DNA of 64,000 bases, from positions 124,001 to 188,000 of the forward strand of contig NZ_KE150458.1 in the NCBI RefSeq assembly GCF_000411455.1. Direction: 5' to 3'. A program made the position numbers and the translations under genes. Shown in pieces: positions 7,245 to 16,347 of this stretch (the first letter of the stretch is position 1; the number at the start of each line of letters is the position of its first letter). The notes beneath the pieces are model-generated. The model did not search any database. It saw only the letters and a program-made list of their open reading frames with translations, and was not told the origin of the DNA. This DNA is from Microbacterium sp. oral taxon 186 str. F0373. Lineage in GTDB: Bacteria; Actinomycetota; Actinomycetes; Actinomycetales; Microbacteriaceae.

Positions 7245-8468
7245 TCAGGCCGCCTCCCTTCCTGCGGGAACTTGGCGGGTAGTGGTGAGGCGGTAGGCCC
7301 GCATCATCCACTCGGCGACATCCGCCACGGTGCGAACCTGGAGGCCGAGCGGGCGACCCGGGAACTGCAGAGCTGCCGTTGCAGCGTCCGCCCAGTCGGC
7401 CGCTGCTTCAACGCGTTCCTCTTCGGAGGAGATGTCGGTGATGGCCTCGCCGTCGCAGTTCGAATCGAAGAACTCGGCAACCCACGCCTTTTCGAGACGC
7501 ATCACCAGGCTCGGCCAGCCGCGGTAGATGATGAGATTCTTGAGGAGGCGGCGTACAGCGACACGCTTTGCATCGCTGGGGCGTGCGGGGAACGCGGCCG
7601 CCTCCTTCACGATCAGGGTGGCAGCTTCCGCATGAGCCTCAAGGAGAGCATTTGCCTGGTCTGCGGTGTAGTCCATCCAGAGGTCCAGAAGGCGGTCATC
7701 GACTGCGAGCTGGGACCACTGTGGCTCTCCGGCGGCAAGGTCACGGTGCGCGATGAGCGACGCGCGGATCACCCGATCCGCGCCTTCGTTCCGAAGGAAC
7801 GCAGACAGCCACCGCTTGTGGGACTTGTCGGACACTGCGGCGGGCGGTAGGGCGTTGAGGGTGCGTACGGCGCGCGCGCGTTCGATGTCCTTCTCGACTG
7901 CGCTCAGGCCTCGCTCGTCCCACGTCTCCACGATCTCGGTGAGGCCGGCGACCAAACTCCGACGCTCACGAGCGATGAAGAGTTCCTCGGCAGATCGGAA
8001 TCGATCACCCCAGTCGAGGGTCGGGATGGGCCCCATGGGCACGAACTCGTCGAGAGCGTGAAGGTCCGCGCCAACCTCCCTGCCACGTGCCCGGCGCACC
8101 TCGGTGATTCCGGCGCGGACGCAGGCGGTGGCGAGCTTATCGCTCCAGGCGAAGGGCGACCGGTCCTGAGCAATTTCGTGGAGGTCGAGAGGGCTGTTGC
8201 TCAGCCCAAGGACATGCCGTTCCAGCGATCGGGTGATGTAGTCCGCGATGCGTTCGCGGTCGATGGTGGGGAATCGTGCGCCCCGCTCGAAGCGCGTGAT
8301 CGCCAGATCCACGACGTTCGCGGCCGGATCAAGCAGATGCCCGAGGATGACCATGCGGGACGTCGGCTCTTTGCCCGGGTCGACGATGGCCGCCGCGGCG
8401 GACTGCTTGATATGGTCCGCGAGTCGTGCCCGAGTCTGCGTGCGGTCGCTGGCGAGAAGGTCTGTCAT
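7245..8468 (-). CDS. Hypothetical protein, 407 aa
   Basis: No recognised family. Largely helical, rich in Arg, Glu and Ala, with no signal peptide or membrane segment. ATG 8468 is exactly 6 nt after an M1 element, giving a clear start. It ends 33 nt before the RNase H start. The basic helical segments could bind nucleic acid, but that is inference only. Confidence 0.7.
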   Translation of the reverse strand: MTDLLASDRTQTRARLADHIKQSAAAAIVDPGKEPTSRMVILGHLLDPAANVVDLAITRFERGARFPTIDRERIADYITRSLERHVLGLSNSPLDLHEIAQDRSPFAWSDKLATACVRAGITEVRRARGREVGADLHALDEFVPMGPIPTLDWGDRFRSAEELFIARERRSLVAGLTEIVETWDERGLSAVEKDIERARAVRTLNALPPAAVSDKSHKRWLSAFLRNEGADRVIRASLIAHRDLAAGEPQWSQLAVDDRLLDLWMDYTADQANALLEAHAEAATLIVKEAAAFPARPSDAKRVAVRRLLKNLIIYRGWPSLVMRLEKAWVAEFFDSNCDGEAITDISSEEERVEAAADWADAATAALQFPGRPLGLQVRTVADVAEWMMRAYRLTTTRQVPAGREAA

Positions 8469-8474
8469 GCGCCA

Positions 8475-8485
8475 CACATGCACGG
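8475..8485 (-). promoter_or_regulatory. M1 element (CCGTGCATGTG)
   Basis: Minus-strand CCGTGCATGTG, then TGGCGC and ATG 8468. Confidence 0.6.
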
Positions 8486-8501
8486 CGCCGACAGGCTTCG
8501 A

Positions 8502-8861
8502 TCAGGGGGTGGTGTTGAGGCCGATCCCTGCGAGGTCCGCGTCGGACAGGGATGATGCGAGGGAGAACAATCGCGCGCCCGCGCTCACACCGTCGAACAC
8601 GTACACGACAGTGCTGTCGCCACCGCGCATCAGACACAGCCGGTCACCGGCAGCGAGCTTCACGGAGAACGCGTTCGATAGTGCTGCACCGTTTCGCACG
8701 TCGACGATCCGATCACACGGCGCAGCCGTGTCCTCTTCGGATTGCGCCGTGGATGCTGCGGTGGCGGGCGGGGCGGCGCTCAAAAACCAGAGGAACCAGA
8801 CGGCCAGGAGCACGGCGCTGGCGCCAAGTGCGATGACCGCAAAAAGTCGCGCGGCCTTCAC
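8502..8861 (-). CDS. Single-pass membrane or exported small protein
   Basis: 119 residues. A hydrophobic segment (residues 6-30, LFAVIALG then WFLWFLSAA) is followed by an Ala/Thr/Glu linker and a small C-terminal domain with two Cys. It is likely membrane-anchored with the domain outside the cytoplasm. The GTG start at 8861 overlaps the stop of the preceding 160-aa gene (GTGA), which places it last in a three-gene chain starting at 9831. Confidence 0.65.
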   Translation of the reverse strand: MKAARLFAVIALGASAVLLAVWFLWFLSAAPPATAASTAQSEEDTAAPCDRIVDVRNGAALSNAFSVKLAAGDRLCLMRGGDSTVVYVFDGVSAGARLFSLASSLSDADLAGIGLNTTP

Positions 8862-9340
8862 GTCTCGTCGACGGTGTCGCGGGTGTACAGCTCCGCGAAC
8901 CCTGCCGCGACGAGACTGTCCAGGAACGTAGTTTCATTGAGCGGATCCAGAAAGACGATCTGCCCGCCGATTGGCCGGGGACGCTCGGTATAGGGTGCGT
9001 AGGCGGTGGCGAGGAGGAAGAGCGGGATATCGCTCTCCCAAGCTTCGATCTCGACGCTCTGCGTGCTTCGATCGTGATAGATCGCCGTGAGCGCTTCCTC
9101 GCTGAGGGTAGAGATCGCGCTCGGGCCCGCTTCCGTGAGCGCGGCCATGACGACCGCCTGCGCGCGGTGGGCGATGTCCGCAAGGTGTTCCTCACGCAGC
9201 GTGAGTGCCGCAGCTGCGCCATCCTCACCCTCGGGCAGTGTGCCGTGTCCCGGGATGATCTCGTCGACGATCGCAGTTCGGCTTTCCGCCTCGATCTGTG
9301 TTCCATCGGGAATCGTCAGTAGCGCGAACTGAGCTGTCAT
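8858..9340 (-). CDS. Hypothetical protein, 160 aa
   Basis: Acidic soluble protein without a recognised family. It begins MTAQFALLTIPDG and has no membrane segment. ATG 9340 overlaps the stop of the upstream gene (ATGA), and its own stop overlaps the next gene. It is therefore cotranslated with the membrane protein at 8502 and the 164-aa protein at 9337. Confidence 0.65.
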   Translation of the reverse strand: MTAQFALLTIPDGTQIEAESRTAIVDEIIPGHGTLPEGEDGAAAALTLREEHLADIAHRAQAVVMAALTEAGPSAISTLSEEALTAIYHDRSTQSVEIEAWESDIPLFLLATAYAPYTERPRPIGGQIVFLDPLNETTFLDSLVAAGFAELYTRDTVDET

Positions 9341-9831
9341 GTCTGTGTGCCTTCCAGGGTGATCATGGCGGTGAAGGCCGGCACCGGCAGCCGGCTGAAG
9401 TAATCGACGACGGAGTCCTCGCCGGGTAGGGCTCCTAGGTGGGCGAGAACCCACCTGGTCCATTCGTCGGACTTTGTCCTCCGGCCTCGCCGGAGGATGT
9501 CCTTCGAGACCACCGATGGCTCGGCAGAGTAGAGCTGCTCACGAGGTGAGTCGATCAGTATCGCGTCGGTGGTGCGGATCGCTGAGCGGAGTGGGCTTGT
9601 AGGCAGGACCACGCTTGACCAGAGCGCGATGCGTGTCCGGGCCCAGATCTCTGGATACGCAATCCGGTGACGGAAAGGCACCGCGACTGCGAACCCGTCG
9701 AACTCCTCTTCCAGACGCAGCCGCAACTGCGCCTGCGAGTCTGCATCCACCCAGTGTCGGACGGCGTCGAGCGAGACGGGGTCTGCCAGCTGGGGGAAGA
9801 TGTGGGGGAGGGCGGCGATCGCGAATCTCAT
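9337..9831 (-). CDS. Hypothetical protein, 164 aa
   Basis: No recognised family; mixed composition with a basic central patch (RRGRRTKSDEW). ATG 9831 overlaps the TGA of an 8-aa leader ORF (ATGA). A GTG at 9870 inside the M1 element is in the same frame but would add an odd N-terminus and is not preferred. First main gene of the 9831-8502 chain. Confidence 0.6.
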   Translation of the reverse strand: MRFAIAALPHIFPQLADPVSLDAVRHWVDADSQAQLRLRLEEEFDGFAVAVPFRHRIAYPEIWARTRIALWSSVVLPTSPLRSAIRTTDAILIDSPREQLYSAEPSVVSKDILRRGRRTKSDEWTRWVLAHLGALPGEDSVVDYFSRLPVPAFTAMITLEGTQT

Positions 9832-9854
9832 CGCCGTGTCCAACTGGTTCTCAT
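9828..9854 (-). CDS. 8-aa leader peptide MRTSWTRR
   Basis: A tiny ORF whose ATG lies 7 nt after an M1 element and whose TGA overlaps the ATG of the 164-aa gene. Same arrangement as the leaders at 3489 and 12132. Confidence 0.4.
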   Translation of the reverse strand: MRTSWTRR

Positions 9855-9861
9855 ACCAACC

Positions 9862-9872
9862 CACATGCACGG
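9862..9872 (-). promoter_or_regulatory. M1 element (CCGTGCATGTG)
   Basis: Minus-strand copy, 7 nt before ATG 9854 of the 8-aa leader that leads into the 164-aa gene. Confidence 0.55.
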
Positions 9873-9875
9873 CGG

Positions 9876-10373
9876 TCAGGCGGCGATGCCGCCACTGACC
9901 TGTTCGGGTTTGACGGTCCGCATGAATCCGACGAGGAAGACCCCGACCGCGGCGCCTTGCCCGGCGATGTTCGCGGCTTTCTCCGCGAGGCGAAGGCGGC
10001 GACCGATCGACGACTGGGTGATGGTCTCGTAAGCGTCGACGAACACGACGATGCGGTCTGGTCGGGTCGACTTCGGCATGTCCGCCCAGGACTGCGCGCC
10101 GATGCGCTTGCGTCGATGGCTGAGCTCGACGGTCAGCTGATCGATGACCCGATTGGCGGCATGAGCCGTGGTCGCCAGTGCCGCGCCCTGCTCGACGAGC
10201 CCGTCAAAGGATCCGGTGCTGGCGCCGTCGATCACCCGGACGTCATCGCCGCGGACCAGGTACGACTCGGCGGCCCGGGTGAGAGCCTTCGCGGCGTCGT
10301 CGGCGTCGGGTGTGGCGATGATCGCGTAACCGTAGGCGGCGAGGGTCTTGTTGAGGTCCTGAATGGTGGCCAT
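9876..10373 (-). CDS. Possible degenerate FtsK-like ATPase fragment
   Basis: 165 residues. The C-terminal half (DRIVVFVDAYETI, then an Ala/Gly-rich helix with GAAVGVFLVGF) resembles the Walker B strand and following segment of FtsK/TcpA translocases. There is no Walker A, so it cannot be an active ATPase by itself. ATG 10373 has CAGGAG 8 nt upstream. It directly follows the FtsK-like gene at 10403 on the same strand and may act as a partner subunit or be a reduced duplicate. Family call is tentative. Confidence 0.55.
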   Translation of the reverse strand: MATIQDLNKTLAAYGYAIIATPDADDAAKALTRAAESYLVRGDDVRVIDGASTGSFDGLVEQGAALATTAHAANRVIDQLTVELSHRRKRIGAQSWADMPKSTRPDRIVVFVDAYETITQSSIGRRLRLAEKAANIAGQGAAVGVFLVGFMRTVKPEQVSGGIAA

Positions 10374-10402
10374 CTTGGTCTCCTGATCGCGGTGAATCCG
10401 TG

Positions 10403-12142
10403 CTAGTTCTTGGCAGCGAGAGCGTGTCGTGCCGCGTTTGCGCGGGCATAGCCCTCGAGGGGCTTTCCGGTCTCGGGGTCCAGCTCCCACGTCTCGTACG
10501 TGCGGGAGCCCTTTCCGAACTGTGGCGACTCCGCTTCCTTCTTCGCCTCCCGGATGGTGACCATGTCAGGGAATCGCTGCATCACGGCGGCTGCCTCCGG
10601 TCGCGTCTGATCCAGCGCGGTACTGGGAAGGGGTCGGATGCCGCGGCTGCGGAGTTGGGAGATCAAGTCCGACTCGGAGGCGAAGAACGACTTGAACACC
10701 GACGGTGTCTGCCCAGCGAGCTCGGCGACACCCGCGCCGAGCGAAGCGTCAGAATCGATCTTGATGTGATCGGGCACCTGGGGAACGCGGGTGACATCGG
10801 TGAGGATGAGCTTCCGGTTCCCATCGGTGGCCCGTGCACCGAGTAGCAACTTGTGCGGCAGGTTCGTGCGCAGGGCGGTGGAAATGCCGGTGTTCACCGA
10901 AGCGACCTGCGTGGACAGCACGAGGTGATAGCCGACAAATCGCTGCTCGGCGGCGATCTTCTCGATGAACGTCTTGATCAGTTCGCGGGCGTAGTTCTTC
11001 GACTCCGCTTCCATCCGGAGGGGATCGTCCGATTCAAGTCGCTTCGGGACAGCGTCCATCGTGAACAGGCCCGTCACCTCGTCGACGACGATGACCACTT
11101 CCTTCATCGATCGACGCATGTCAGCGGGAAGGTCGGCGAGCTTCTTTGCGCCGTACTGCTTGAACAGCTCCGCGCGCCGCTCACCTTCCCGGTACAGCTG
11201 CTCGAGTGTGGTGGCGCCCTCCTCGAGGGTCTCGCAACCCCAGCCGCCACGTCGGACGAAGGGTCGCCAGTTCTCGAAGTCGACCGCCTTCTGCGGGACA
11301 TCGATGATCACGAGTTCGGCGCCGGCCGCCAGGCACCCTGCGATGATGACGTTCAGGGTGACTGACTTGCCGGCACCAGTGATACCCCCCAGCTGCAGGT
11401 GAGGGGCGGCGGCCCAGTCCAGCCACAGCATTCCGTTGGGCTCGTCCCCGCGCTCGGCGAGGGTCTGCCCGACCGGGATGGGTGGCAGGACTGCGCCGCC
11501 AGCGCTCGGCAGCTGCGACATTGGGTAGGGAATCGTCTGCGCGAAGGTGGCAGGCTTTGACGGCACGATCTGTCCAGTGAGCTTGTTCGCATCGCCACGG
11601 AAGTACCAACCGACCTTGCCGATCGCGACCTGCACGATCTCGTCGAGCTTCTCATCGTGCTTGCTGGGGACGTAGTTGCCGGGCAAGCTCAGGAGGAAAC
11701 CACCGCCGGGCCTCAGCGAGATCCCCACATCCCATGGCTTCACACCGAGAACTGTCGCTACGGCGCCGCGCGCACGGAGCTCCTCAGCGGTGAGTTTCGA
11801 CATCGTCGCTTCAGAGATGAACGGTTCGAACCGTGTCATGAAGTATCCGGCATGCTGCGGGTCGGACTCCAGCTGCGCGGCGATCTGCTCACCGTCAGCG
11901 GGCTTGATGCCACGCATCAGTTCAACCCTGTAGGAGTCGGTCTTACCTGCGGACTTCGTCACCGTGGTCAGTGCTGATCGACGCGAAACCGTCAGCAAGC
12001 CCTCGGTCGGGTCGAACGACTGGATCACCCAACCGGTGCCGTGCCCACTGTCCGCGATAGCTTTCATCGCGGCCTCGACGTGACCGGGATTGTTGTGGTC
12101 GAACTTCCTCCCGACGGGCAGGTTCATCCGCTCAATGGCCAT
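10403..12142 (-). CDS. FtsK/SpoIIIE-type DNA translocase ATPase
   Basis: 579 residues. Walker A GGITGAGKS lies near residue 254, Walker B VVIVVDE near residue 350, and an STQVASVNT sensor-like segment follows. No transmembrane segment is evident at the N-terminus. Related ATPases pump DNA or act as coupling proteins in actinobacterial conjugation. ATG 12142 overlaps the end of a 13-aa leader ORF. The upstream VirB4-like gene ends in a terminator, so this gene has its own M2 promoter candidate (12180-12190). Confidence 0.85.
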   Translation of the reverse strand: MAIERMNLPVGRKFDHNNPGHVEAAMKAIADSGHGTGWVIQSFDPTEGLLTVSRRSALTTVTKSAGKTDSYRVELMRGIKPADGEQIAAQLESDPQHAGYFMTRFEPFISEATMSKLTAEELRARGAVATVLGVKPWDVGISLRPGGGFLLSLPGNYVPSKHDEKLDEIVQVAIGKVGWYFRGDANKLTGQIVPSKPATFAQTIPYPMSQLPSAGGAVLPPIPVGQTLAERGDEPNGMLWLDWAAAPHLQLGGITGAGKSVTLNVIIAGCLAAGAELVIIDVPQKAVDFENWRPFVRRGGWGCETLEEGATTLEQLYREGERRAELFKQYGAKKLADLPADMRRSMKEVVIVVDEVTGLFTMDAVPKRLESDDPLRMEAESKNYARELIKTFIEKIAAEQRFVGYHLVLSTQVASVNTGISTALRTNLPHKLLLGARATDGNRKLILTDVTRVPQVPDHIKIDSDASLGAGVAELAGQTPSVFKSFFASESDLISQLRSRGIRPLPSTALDQTRPEAAAVMQRFPDMVTIREAKKEAESPQFGKGSRTYETWELDPETGKPLEGYARANAARHALAAKN

Positions 12143-12173
12143 CGCGGCACGCTCCGAAGGGTCGTCGGGTCAT
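12132..12173 (-). CDS. 13-aa leader peptide MTRRPFGACRDGH
   Basis: Starts 6 nt after an M2 element and ends 11 nt inside the FtsK-like gene, so ribosomes finishing it would be placed at that gene's start. Third example of a short coupled leader. Confidence 0.4.
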   Translation of the reverse strand: MTRRPFGACRDGH

Positions 12174-12179
12174 GCCCTC

Positions 12180-12190
12180 CACCCCTGCGG
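12180..12190 (-). promoter_or_regulatory. M2 element (CCGCAGGGGTG)
   Basis: CCGCAGGGGTG followed by 6 nt and the ATG of the leader ORF. It comes just after a hairpin terminator, as expected for a new transcription start. Confidence 0.5.
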
Positions 12191-12221
12191 CACGTGTCCC
12201 ACGCGGTGGAGGTGAATTGGG

Positions 12222-12258
12222 GGCTCCGGGGCGGGGCGACCCTCCCCACCCCGGAGCC
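12222..12258 (-). terminator. Hairpin terminator after the VirB4-like gene
   Basis: Perfect 10-bp stem GGCTCCGGGG/CCCCGGAGCC with a 17-nt loop, beginning right at the TAA of the VirB4-like gene. There is no T-run, which is common in high-GC actinobacteria. Confidence 0.6.
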
Positions 12259-14790
12259 TTAAACAGCCTGGAGGACGGAGACCGTCTCCTCGCGGGCTGC
12301 TCGTGCCGCGATCGCTTGCTCGCGCTCTGCGCGGCGACGGCGGACATCATCGGGGTTCGTGGACGAATTGCGAAGGAACTCCTCCGCGAGAGTGACCTCC
12401 ACCGGCGCGACACGGTTCTTCATGTCCACGTAATAGAACACGGCGCCGCGCGCGACACCGGGCCCGTCCGGATTGGGGAGATGCTGCAGACTGTCCCAGT
12501 TCAGGCCCGAGCCGCCAGAGAGGAACCGGGGTGTGCTGATTCGCCTACGCATCTCAGCGTTGTCGGACTGTCCTGCCATCTCGAGCACGGCGTCGACCTC
12601 GTCCTTGTCCTTGATGTGCCCGATCAGAACGCGAGAGAGGTACCCCTTGAGGCCGATCTTCCGCTGAAGCGACGGCTTCTGTGTGTACAGGATCGGGAGA
12701 ACGTCCCACGAACGGGCCAGGCGGCCCACCTGGTCAAGGTCACCAGCGGCCCCCATCTCCATCACCCACGACTCGTCGAAGTGAACGGCCGCGCCTCCTC
12801 GATGACGCAGAGCGTTCATGCCACCCCAGATGAGCATGCGGATGATGTTCATGGAGTTGCGAACGGTTGGGTCGGGGTGGGCTGAGATGTCACCCGCGTA
12901 GGAAGAGCTAGGCAGCTCGAATGCGGACTGGCCAACCTCCACGAGAGTGGTGCCTTCCGAAAGACGCAGCGCCTCAGTATCCGGGTTCATCCCGAACGTC
13001 GCACGGAACATCGGGTAGACCTGCGCGTACTGGAAGACCGGTGCGGCGTACTCAGCGGGGATGACTCCCGCCTCAACGGCCATCTTCAGAGCTTGGCCGG
13101 TTGCGCGCGCGCCGCTCTTGACGCCCCAGTCGATCCCGAACGCGATCTGAGTCATGTACGCGGCGACATGCGGCCCGAACGGGTTCACGGTCGAGATCAT
13201 CGACACCGACTTCGAGATACCCATCTGCGGGTCGTCGAAGATGCGGATCGGGTCGAGGATCCCGTCGCTGGAGAGGAAGTCATCGAGGGTTGCGACGTGC
13301 GCTCCGGCGGGCTCGAGGGCATCGCGGAGAGAGTCGCCGGACTTCGGGTTCACGATCAACTGCGGGTACCCCAGACGCTGGAACTGATCAGCAAGGAACT
13401 GCAGCAGCTGCGTCTTACCCGACCCGGAAGCGCCGAACACGGCCGTCAGCGGTGACGCGTCACCTTCGGAAGCTGCGCGCGGAGAGAAGTAGGCCGGCTG
13501 CCGGTCACGCTCGGTCAGGCCGATCAGCGCCCCCATCTCGTCACCGACCCGCGAGATCGACGGCAGCGCGGAGAAAGCGATCGTCGAGGCCGGCAGATCA
13601 TGCAGGTAGGCGTTCGCCCGAACCCCACTACACGCCATCGTCTCGTGCCATGCCGCAGCCTGACGGTTAACCATCGTCGACAGCGTGATTCCCGGAGGCT
13701 CCAGCTTCGTGATGTCGTCGATGACCGAGTCGAATCCGACAAGCACGGAAGTGTCCATCAGCGTCGCCGGCGCCGTGCCCTGCGCGTAAGCGGCCTCCAC
13801 CTGACCGAGCTCTTCCTCCCGCTCCTTCATCTCTGCACGGTCCATCTTGTTCTGGACCGCGAGCTCTTCGAGGTCAGCGCGGTACCTCCGCTGCTGGCCG
13901 CGGAGTTCGTTGCGCGTGACCTGCGAGGGCTCCACGAGCGCACGGATCGAGATCACGCGGGCGCCGGCGTCAAGCAGAGGCGTTGCCCACCGTGCGAGGT
14001 GGGTGGTCGCGTCTGTGTAGCGCAGGTCGAGGTTCGCGATCGTCGCGAAGCTGATCGCGTGTTCAGTGTCCTGGTGCGGCCAGTTCGAGCAGTCCGCCGG
14101 GTCGACAGCCATAGCGCGCCGCGCCGAGACGACGGTGGCGAAGTAGTGCATGTGCTCTTCATGTGGGATGACGGGGATGCCGGGCGCGTTGCCGCGGTTC
14201 CACCAGCTGTCCGCGAGATGCAATTCGTCGATCGTGGGAGTCCGAAACCCCGCACGGCTGAGGGCAGCGGAGACGTCGTCGGCGTCTTTGTCGAAGTCGC
14301 TCAAGGGTGCACCACCGTACTGCAGCGTCTCCGCGACAGATCCGATCGCGTCCTTCCACGATCCTGATCCCACCGAGTCCCGCAGCTTCACACCGAACAG
14401 CAGCACCCGTTTGAGAGTGGCACGGTCGCCGTAGTTGCGGTTCAAGAAGTCGCGGATGGGGGAGGCGGGCGGCGCCTCGTACAGCGTGGGGATGTTGATC
14501 AGAAGCGCATGCGTCTGCCGGTATGTGTGCTTTGCCGCACGCCGCGAACTTCCACGCCCTGCCATCTTCGCGAGCTCCTCATACGCTGCTGCGAGGGGCA
14601 TGCCGACGGAGATCATCTCCTGATTGCTGGACGCATCTGTCACCGAGGACATGGGCACCGCGCGCCACAACCACACGCTGTTGTCGATTCCTTGCCACCG
14701 GCCGTCACGCAACGGCTTCTTCGCGCGGGTCTCCCACTGCGGGGTGGTGGGAATGGTCAAGCCGGAGCTCACGGCGGGCTTCTTGGCCAT
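12259..14790 (-). CDS. VirB4-like conjugation ATPase
   Basis: 843 residues, a typical VirB4/TrbE/ConE size. Walker A (GASGSGKT) lies near residue 455 and Walker B (AVHFDESWVM) near 672. The N-terminal 400 residues are the non-catalytic VirB4-type region and include a charged coiled-coil stretch near 290-330. It would energise a type IV secretion channel at the inner face of the membrane. ATG 14790 shares a base with the stop of the TcpC-like gene; GTG 14793 is an alternative. The UTR carries a terminator. Confidence 0.85.
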   Translation of the reverse strand: MAKKPAVSSGLTIPTTPQWETRAKKPLRDGRWQGIDNSVWLWRAVPMSSVTDASSNQEMISVGMPLAAAYEELAKMAGRGSSRRAAKHTYRQTHALLINIPTLYEAPPASPIRDFLNRNYGDRATLKRVLLFGVKLRDSVGSGSWKDAIGSVAETLQYGGAPLSDFDKDADDVSAALSRAGFRTPTIDELHLADSWWNRGNAPGIPVIPHEEHMHYFATVVSARRAMAVDPADCSNWPHQDTEHAISFATIANLDLRYTDATTHLARWATPLLDAGARVISIRALVEPSQVTRNELRGQQRRYRADLEELAVQNKMDRAEMKEREEELGQVEAAYAQGTAPATLMDTSVLVGFDSVIDDITKLEPPGITLSTMVNRQAAAWHETMACSGVRANAYLHDLPASTIAFSALPSISRVGDEMGALIGLTERDRQPAYFSPRAASEGDASPLTAVFGASGSGKTQLLQFLADQFQRLGYPQLIVNPKSGDSLRDALEPAGAHVATLDDFLSSDGILDPIRIFDDPQMGISKSVSMISTVNPFGPHVAAYMTQIAFGIDWGVKSGARATGQALKMAVEAGVIPAEYAAPVFQYAQVYPMFRATFGMNPDTEALRLSEGTTLVEVGQSAFELPSSSYAGDISAHPDPTVRNSMNIIRMLIWGGMNALRHRGGAAVHFDESWVMEMGAAGDLDQVGRLARSWDVLPILYTQKPSLQRKIGLKGYLSRVLIGHIKDKDEVDAVLEMAGQSDNAEMRRRISTPRFLSGGSGLNWDSLQHLPNPDGPGVARGAVFYYVDMKNRVAPVEVTLAEEFLRNSSTNPDDVRRRRAEREQAIAARAAREETVSVLQAV

Positions 14791-15878
14791 CACTGATCCT
14801 CGCCTTTGATGTTGTCGGAGGCGCCCGCTTTCGTCGGGGTGGGTGTCGGAGTGGCGCCATCGTCGAGAGCGGAAGTCGGGTCGGTCAGAAGCGTGGCAAC
14901 CGCGTTCTGATAGGCAACGAGCGTCGGTCCGTCACCGGGTGCTCCCCATGCGACGACGACAGGGGTGGCAGTGTCGGCATGCTCGACGAGAAGGTCGTAG
15001 GTGACCGGAGTCGGTGCGGGCTCCGACTTGTTCTCGCCGACGACTGGCTTCCCGTTCTTCCACCAGAACGAGAGCGACACCCGTACAACGAGCGTGTCGG
15101 ACTCCACTCCCTTCCCGCCCTCGAGAGGCTTCGCGCCGGCAGCGACAATCTCCGCACCGATGAACTTCTCGACTCCGCGGAGCGGGATATAGGAACGATC
15201 CGTGTTTCGGTCCTGGACAATCTGGTGCAGCGCGTCGGCGTCGCCGCCGGTGAAGGCGACTGCCCATGCATTGACAGCTTGCCTCACCTGAGCGGATGCG
15301 GCCGTGGACTGCAGATTGAACCAGGTGTCGGAAGCGGAGACCTTCACGTCAGCGATCGGCTCAAGCGAAGGGTTTGCGGTGACCGAAGCGCCCAGAACGT
15401 TGTCTACGACGACCTGCACGTAGGCGTGGAACATAGCTGCGCCACGGGCAACAGTGAACGTGTGAGTCTCGAACCTGTAGTTTCGCTTCACGTCGGAGTC
15501 GCTGGTCGGTGCCGGCGGCTCCTCAGAGGTGAATCCGTCCCAGGAGATGATCGATCCGCCGGGCAGAGGGGCGGGGTCGGTTTTCAGCCATGCGGAGAGG
15601 GCGCGGAATGCTTCCGACTTGCCCTGTGATCCATTCACCGCGGTCGAGGATGCGCTGTTGTCCGTCTTGGCGGGGGCGTTTGCTTGGGCCATCATCCCCG
15701 CGCCCATGAAGAACATCGCCGGAACAGCGCCGAATGCGACGAGGGTCAGCGCGCGGCGCTTCCACTTCAGTCCGTTGAGCTCCTTCCTGCGGGCAGGAGC
15801 ATCGGGGTTGTCGGTGACGGTCTGGTCCTGCCAGACCGATTGTGCCTGCGCACCGTGGGTCTTCTTCTCGCGTGCCAT
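14790..15878 (-). CDS. TcpC-like conjugation membrane protein
   Basis: 362 residues. A cytoplasmic basic N-terminus (ARRKELNGLKWKRR) precedes one transmembrane helix (about 45-66). A long extracytoplasmic part follows with two NTF2-like halves, which matches TcpC, the VirB8-like bitopic protein of conjugative plasmids. The C-terminus is a Thr/Pro-rich tail (TPTPTPTK). ATG 15878 shares a base with the preceding stop. Between a zinc protein and VirB4, as in other type IV clusters. Confidence 0.75.
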   Translation of the reverse strand: MAREKKTHGAQAQSVWQDQTVTDNPDAPARRKELNGLKWKRRALTLVAFGAVPAMFFMGAGMMAQANAPAKTDNSASSTAVNGSQGKSEAFRALSAWLKTDPAPLPGGSIISWDGFTSEEPPAPTSDSDVKRNYRFETHTFTVARGAAMFHAYVQVVVDNVLGASVTANPSLEPIADVKVSASDTWFNLQSTAASAQVRQAVNAWAVAFTGGDADALHQIVQDRNTDRSYIPLRGVEKFIGAEIVAAGAKPLEGGKGVESDTLVVRVSLSFWWKNGKPVVGENKSEPAPTPVTYDLLVEHADTATPVVVAWGAPGDGPTLVAYQNAVATLLTDPTSALDDGATPTPTPTKAGASDNIKGEDQ

Positions 15879-16345
15879 CACTGGTCCCATACGCTCTGTC
15901 GCTGCCCGGCAAGCGCCGGCTGCGGATTGGTAGTTGCGGTGTTCAGCGCCTGCAACTGTCGGTGAGCGCGACGGGGGCTCACGGTGAGTTCGAGTGGCAC
16001 AGCGCCGAACTCCTGCTGAGGCGCGCGCGCTGCGGCACGTTCGTCGAGCATCCGGCGAGCCTTCATCGAGACAGGACCGTAGGAGTCGGTGACAAGCGCA
16101 GCGAGGACGTCGTCGGGTACCCCCTCCTCCTCTACCAGCGCCTTCCGAACCTGCAGAATCGGGCAGTGTACGAGGGTGCCAGCGCACTCTGCGCACCGAC
16201 GGGTGCCGTCGGCCCACGCGCGCTTCGGGATGACGTTCCTGCAGGCAACCCAGCACTTGGCACAATCGCCGGGCAGGTGATCTTTGTGCCCGTCGACGAC
16301 AACGAAGCGCCACGACGTGCACGCGCGTCGGCTGAACAGGGCCAT
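15878..16345 (-). CDS. Zinc-ribbon hypothetical protein of the transfer cluster
   Basis: 155 residues. Two Cys clusters, CAKCWVAC and CAECAGTLVHC, lie in the first 62 residues and suggest a zinc-binding domain. The C-terminus is Gln/Ala-rich and less structured. ATG 16345 is 2 nt after the stop of the 195-aa gene, and its stop overlaps the TcpC-like start. It is therefore part of the transfer operon 16935-12259. Role unknown. Confidence 0.65.
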   Translation of the reverse strand: MALFSRRACTSWRFVVVDGHKDHLPGDCAKCWVACRNVIPKRAWADGTRRCAECAGTLVHCPILQVRKALVEEEGVPDDVLAALVTDSYGPVSMKARRMLDERAAARAPQQEFGAVPLELTVSPRRAHRQLQALNTATTNPQPALAGQRQSVWDQ

Positions 16346-16347
16346 GG

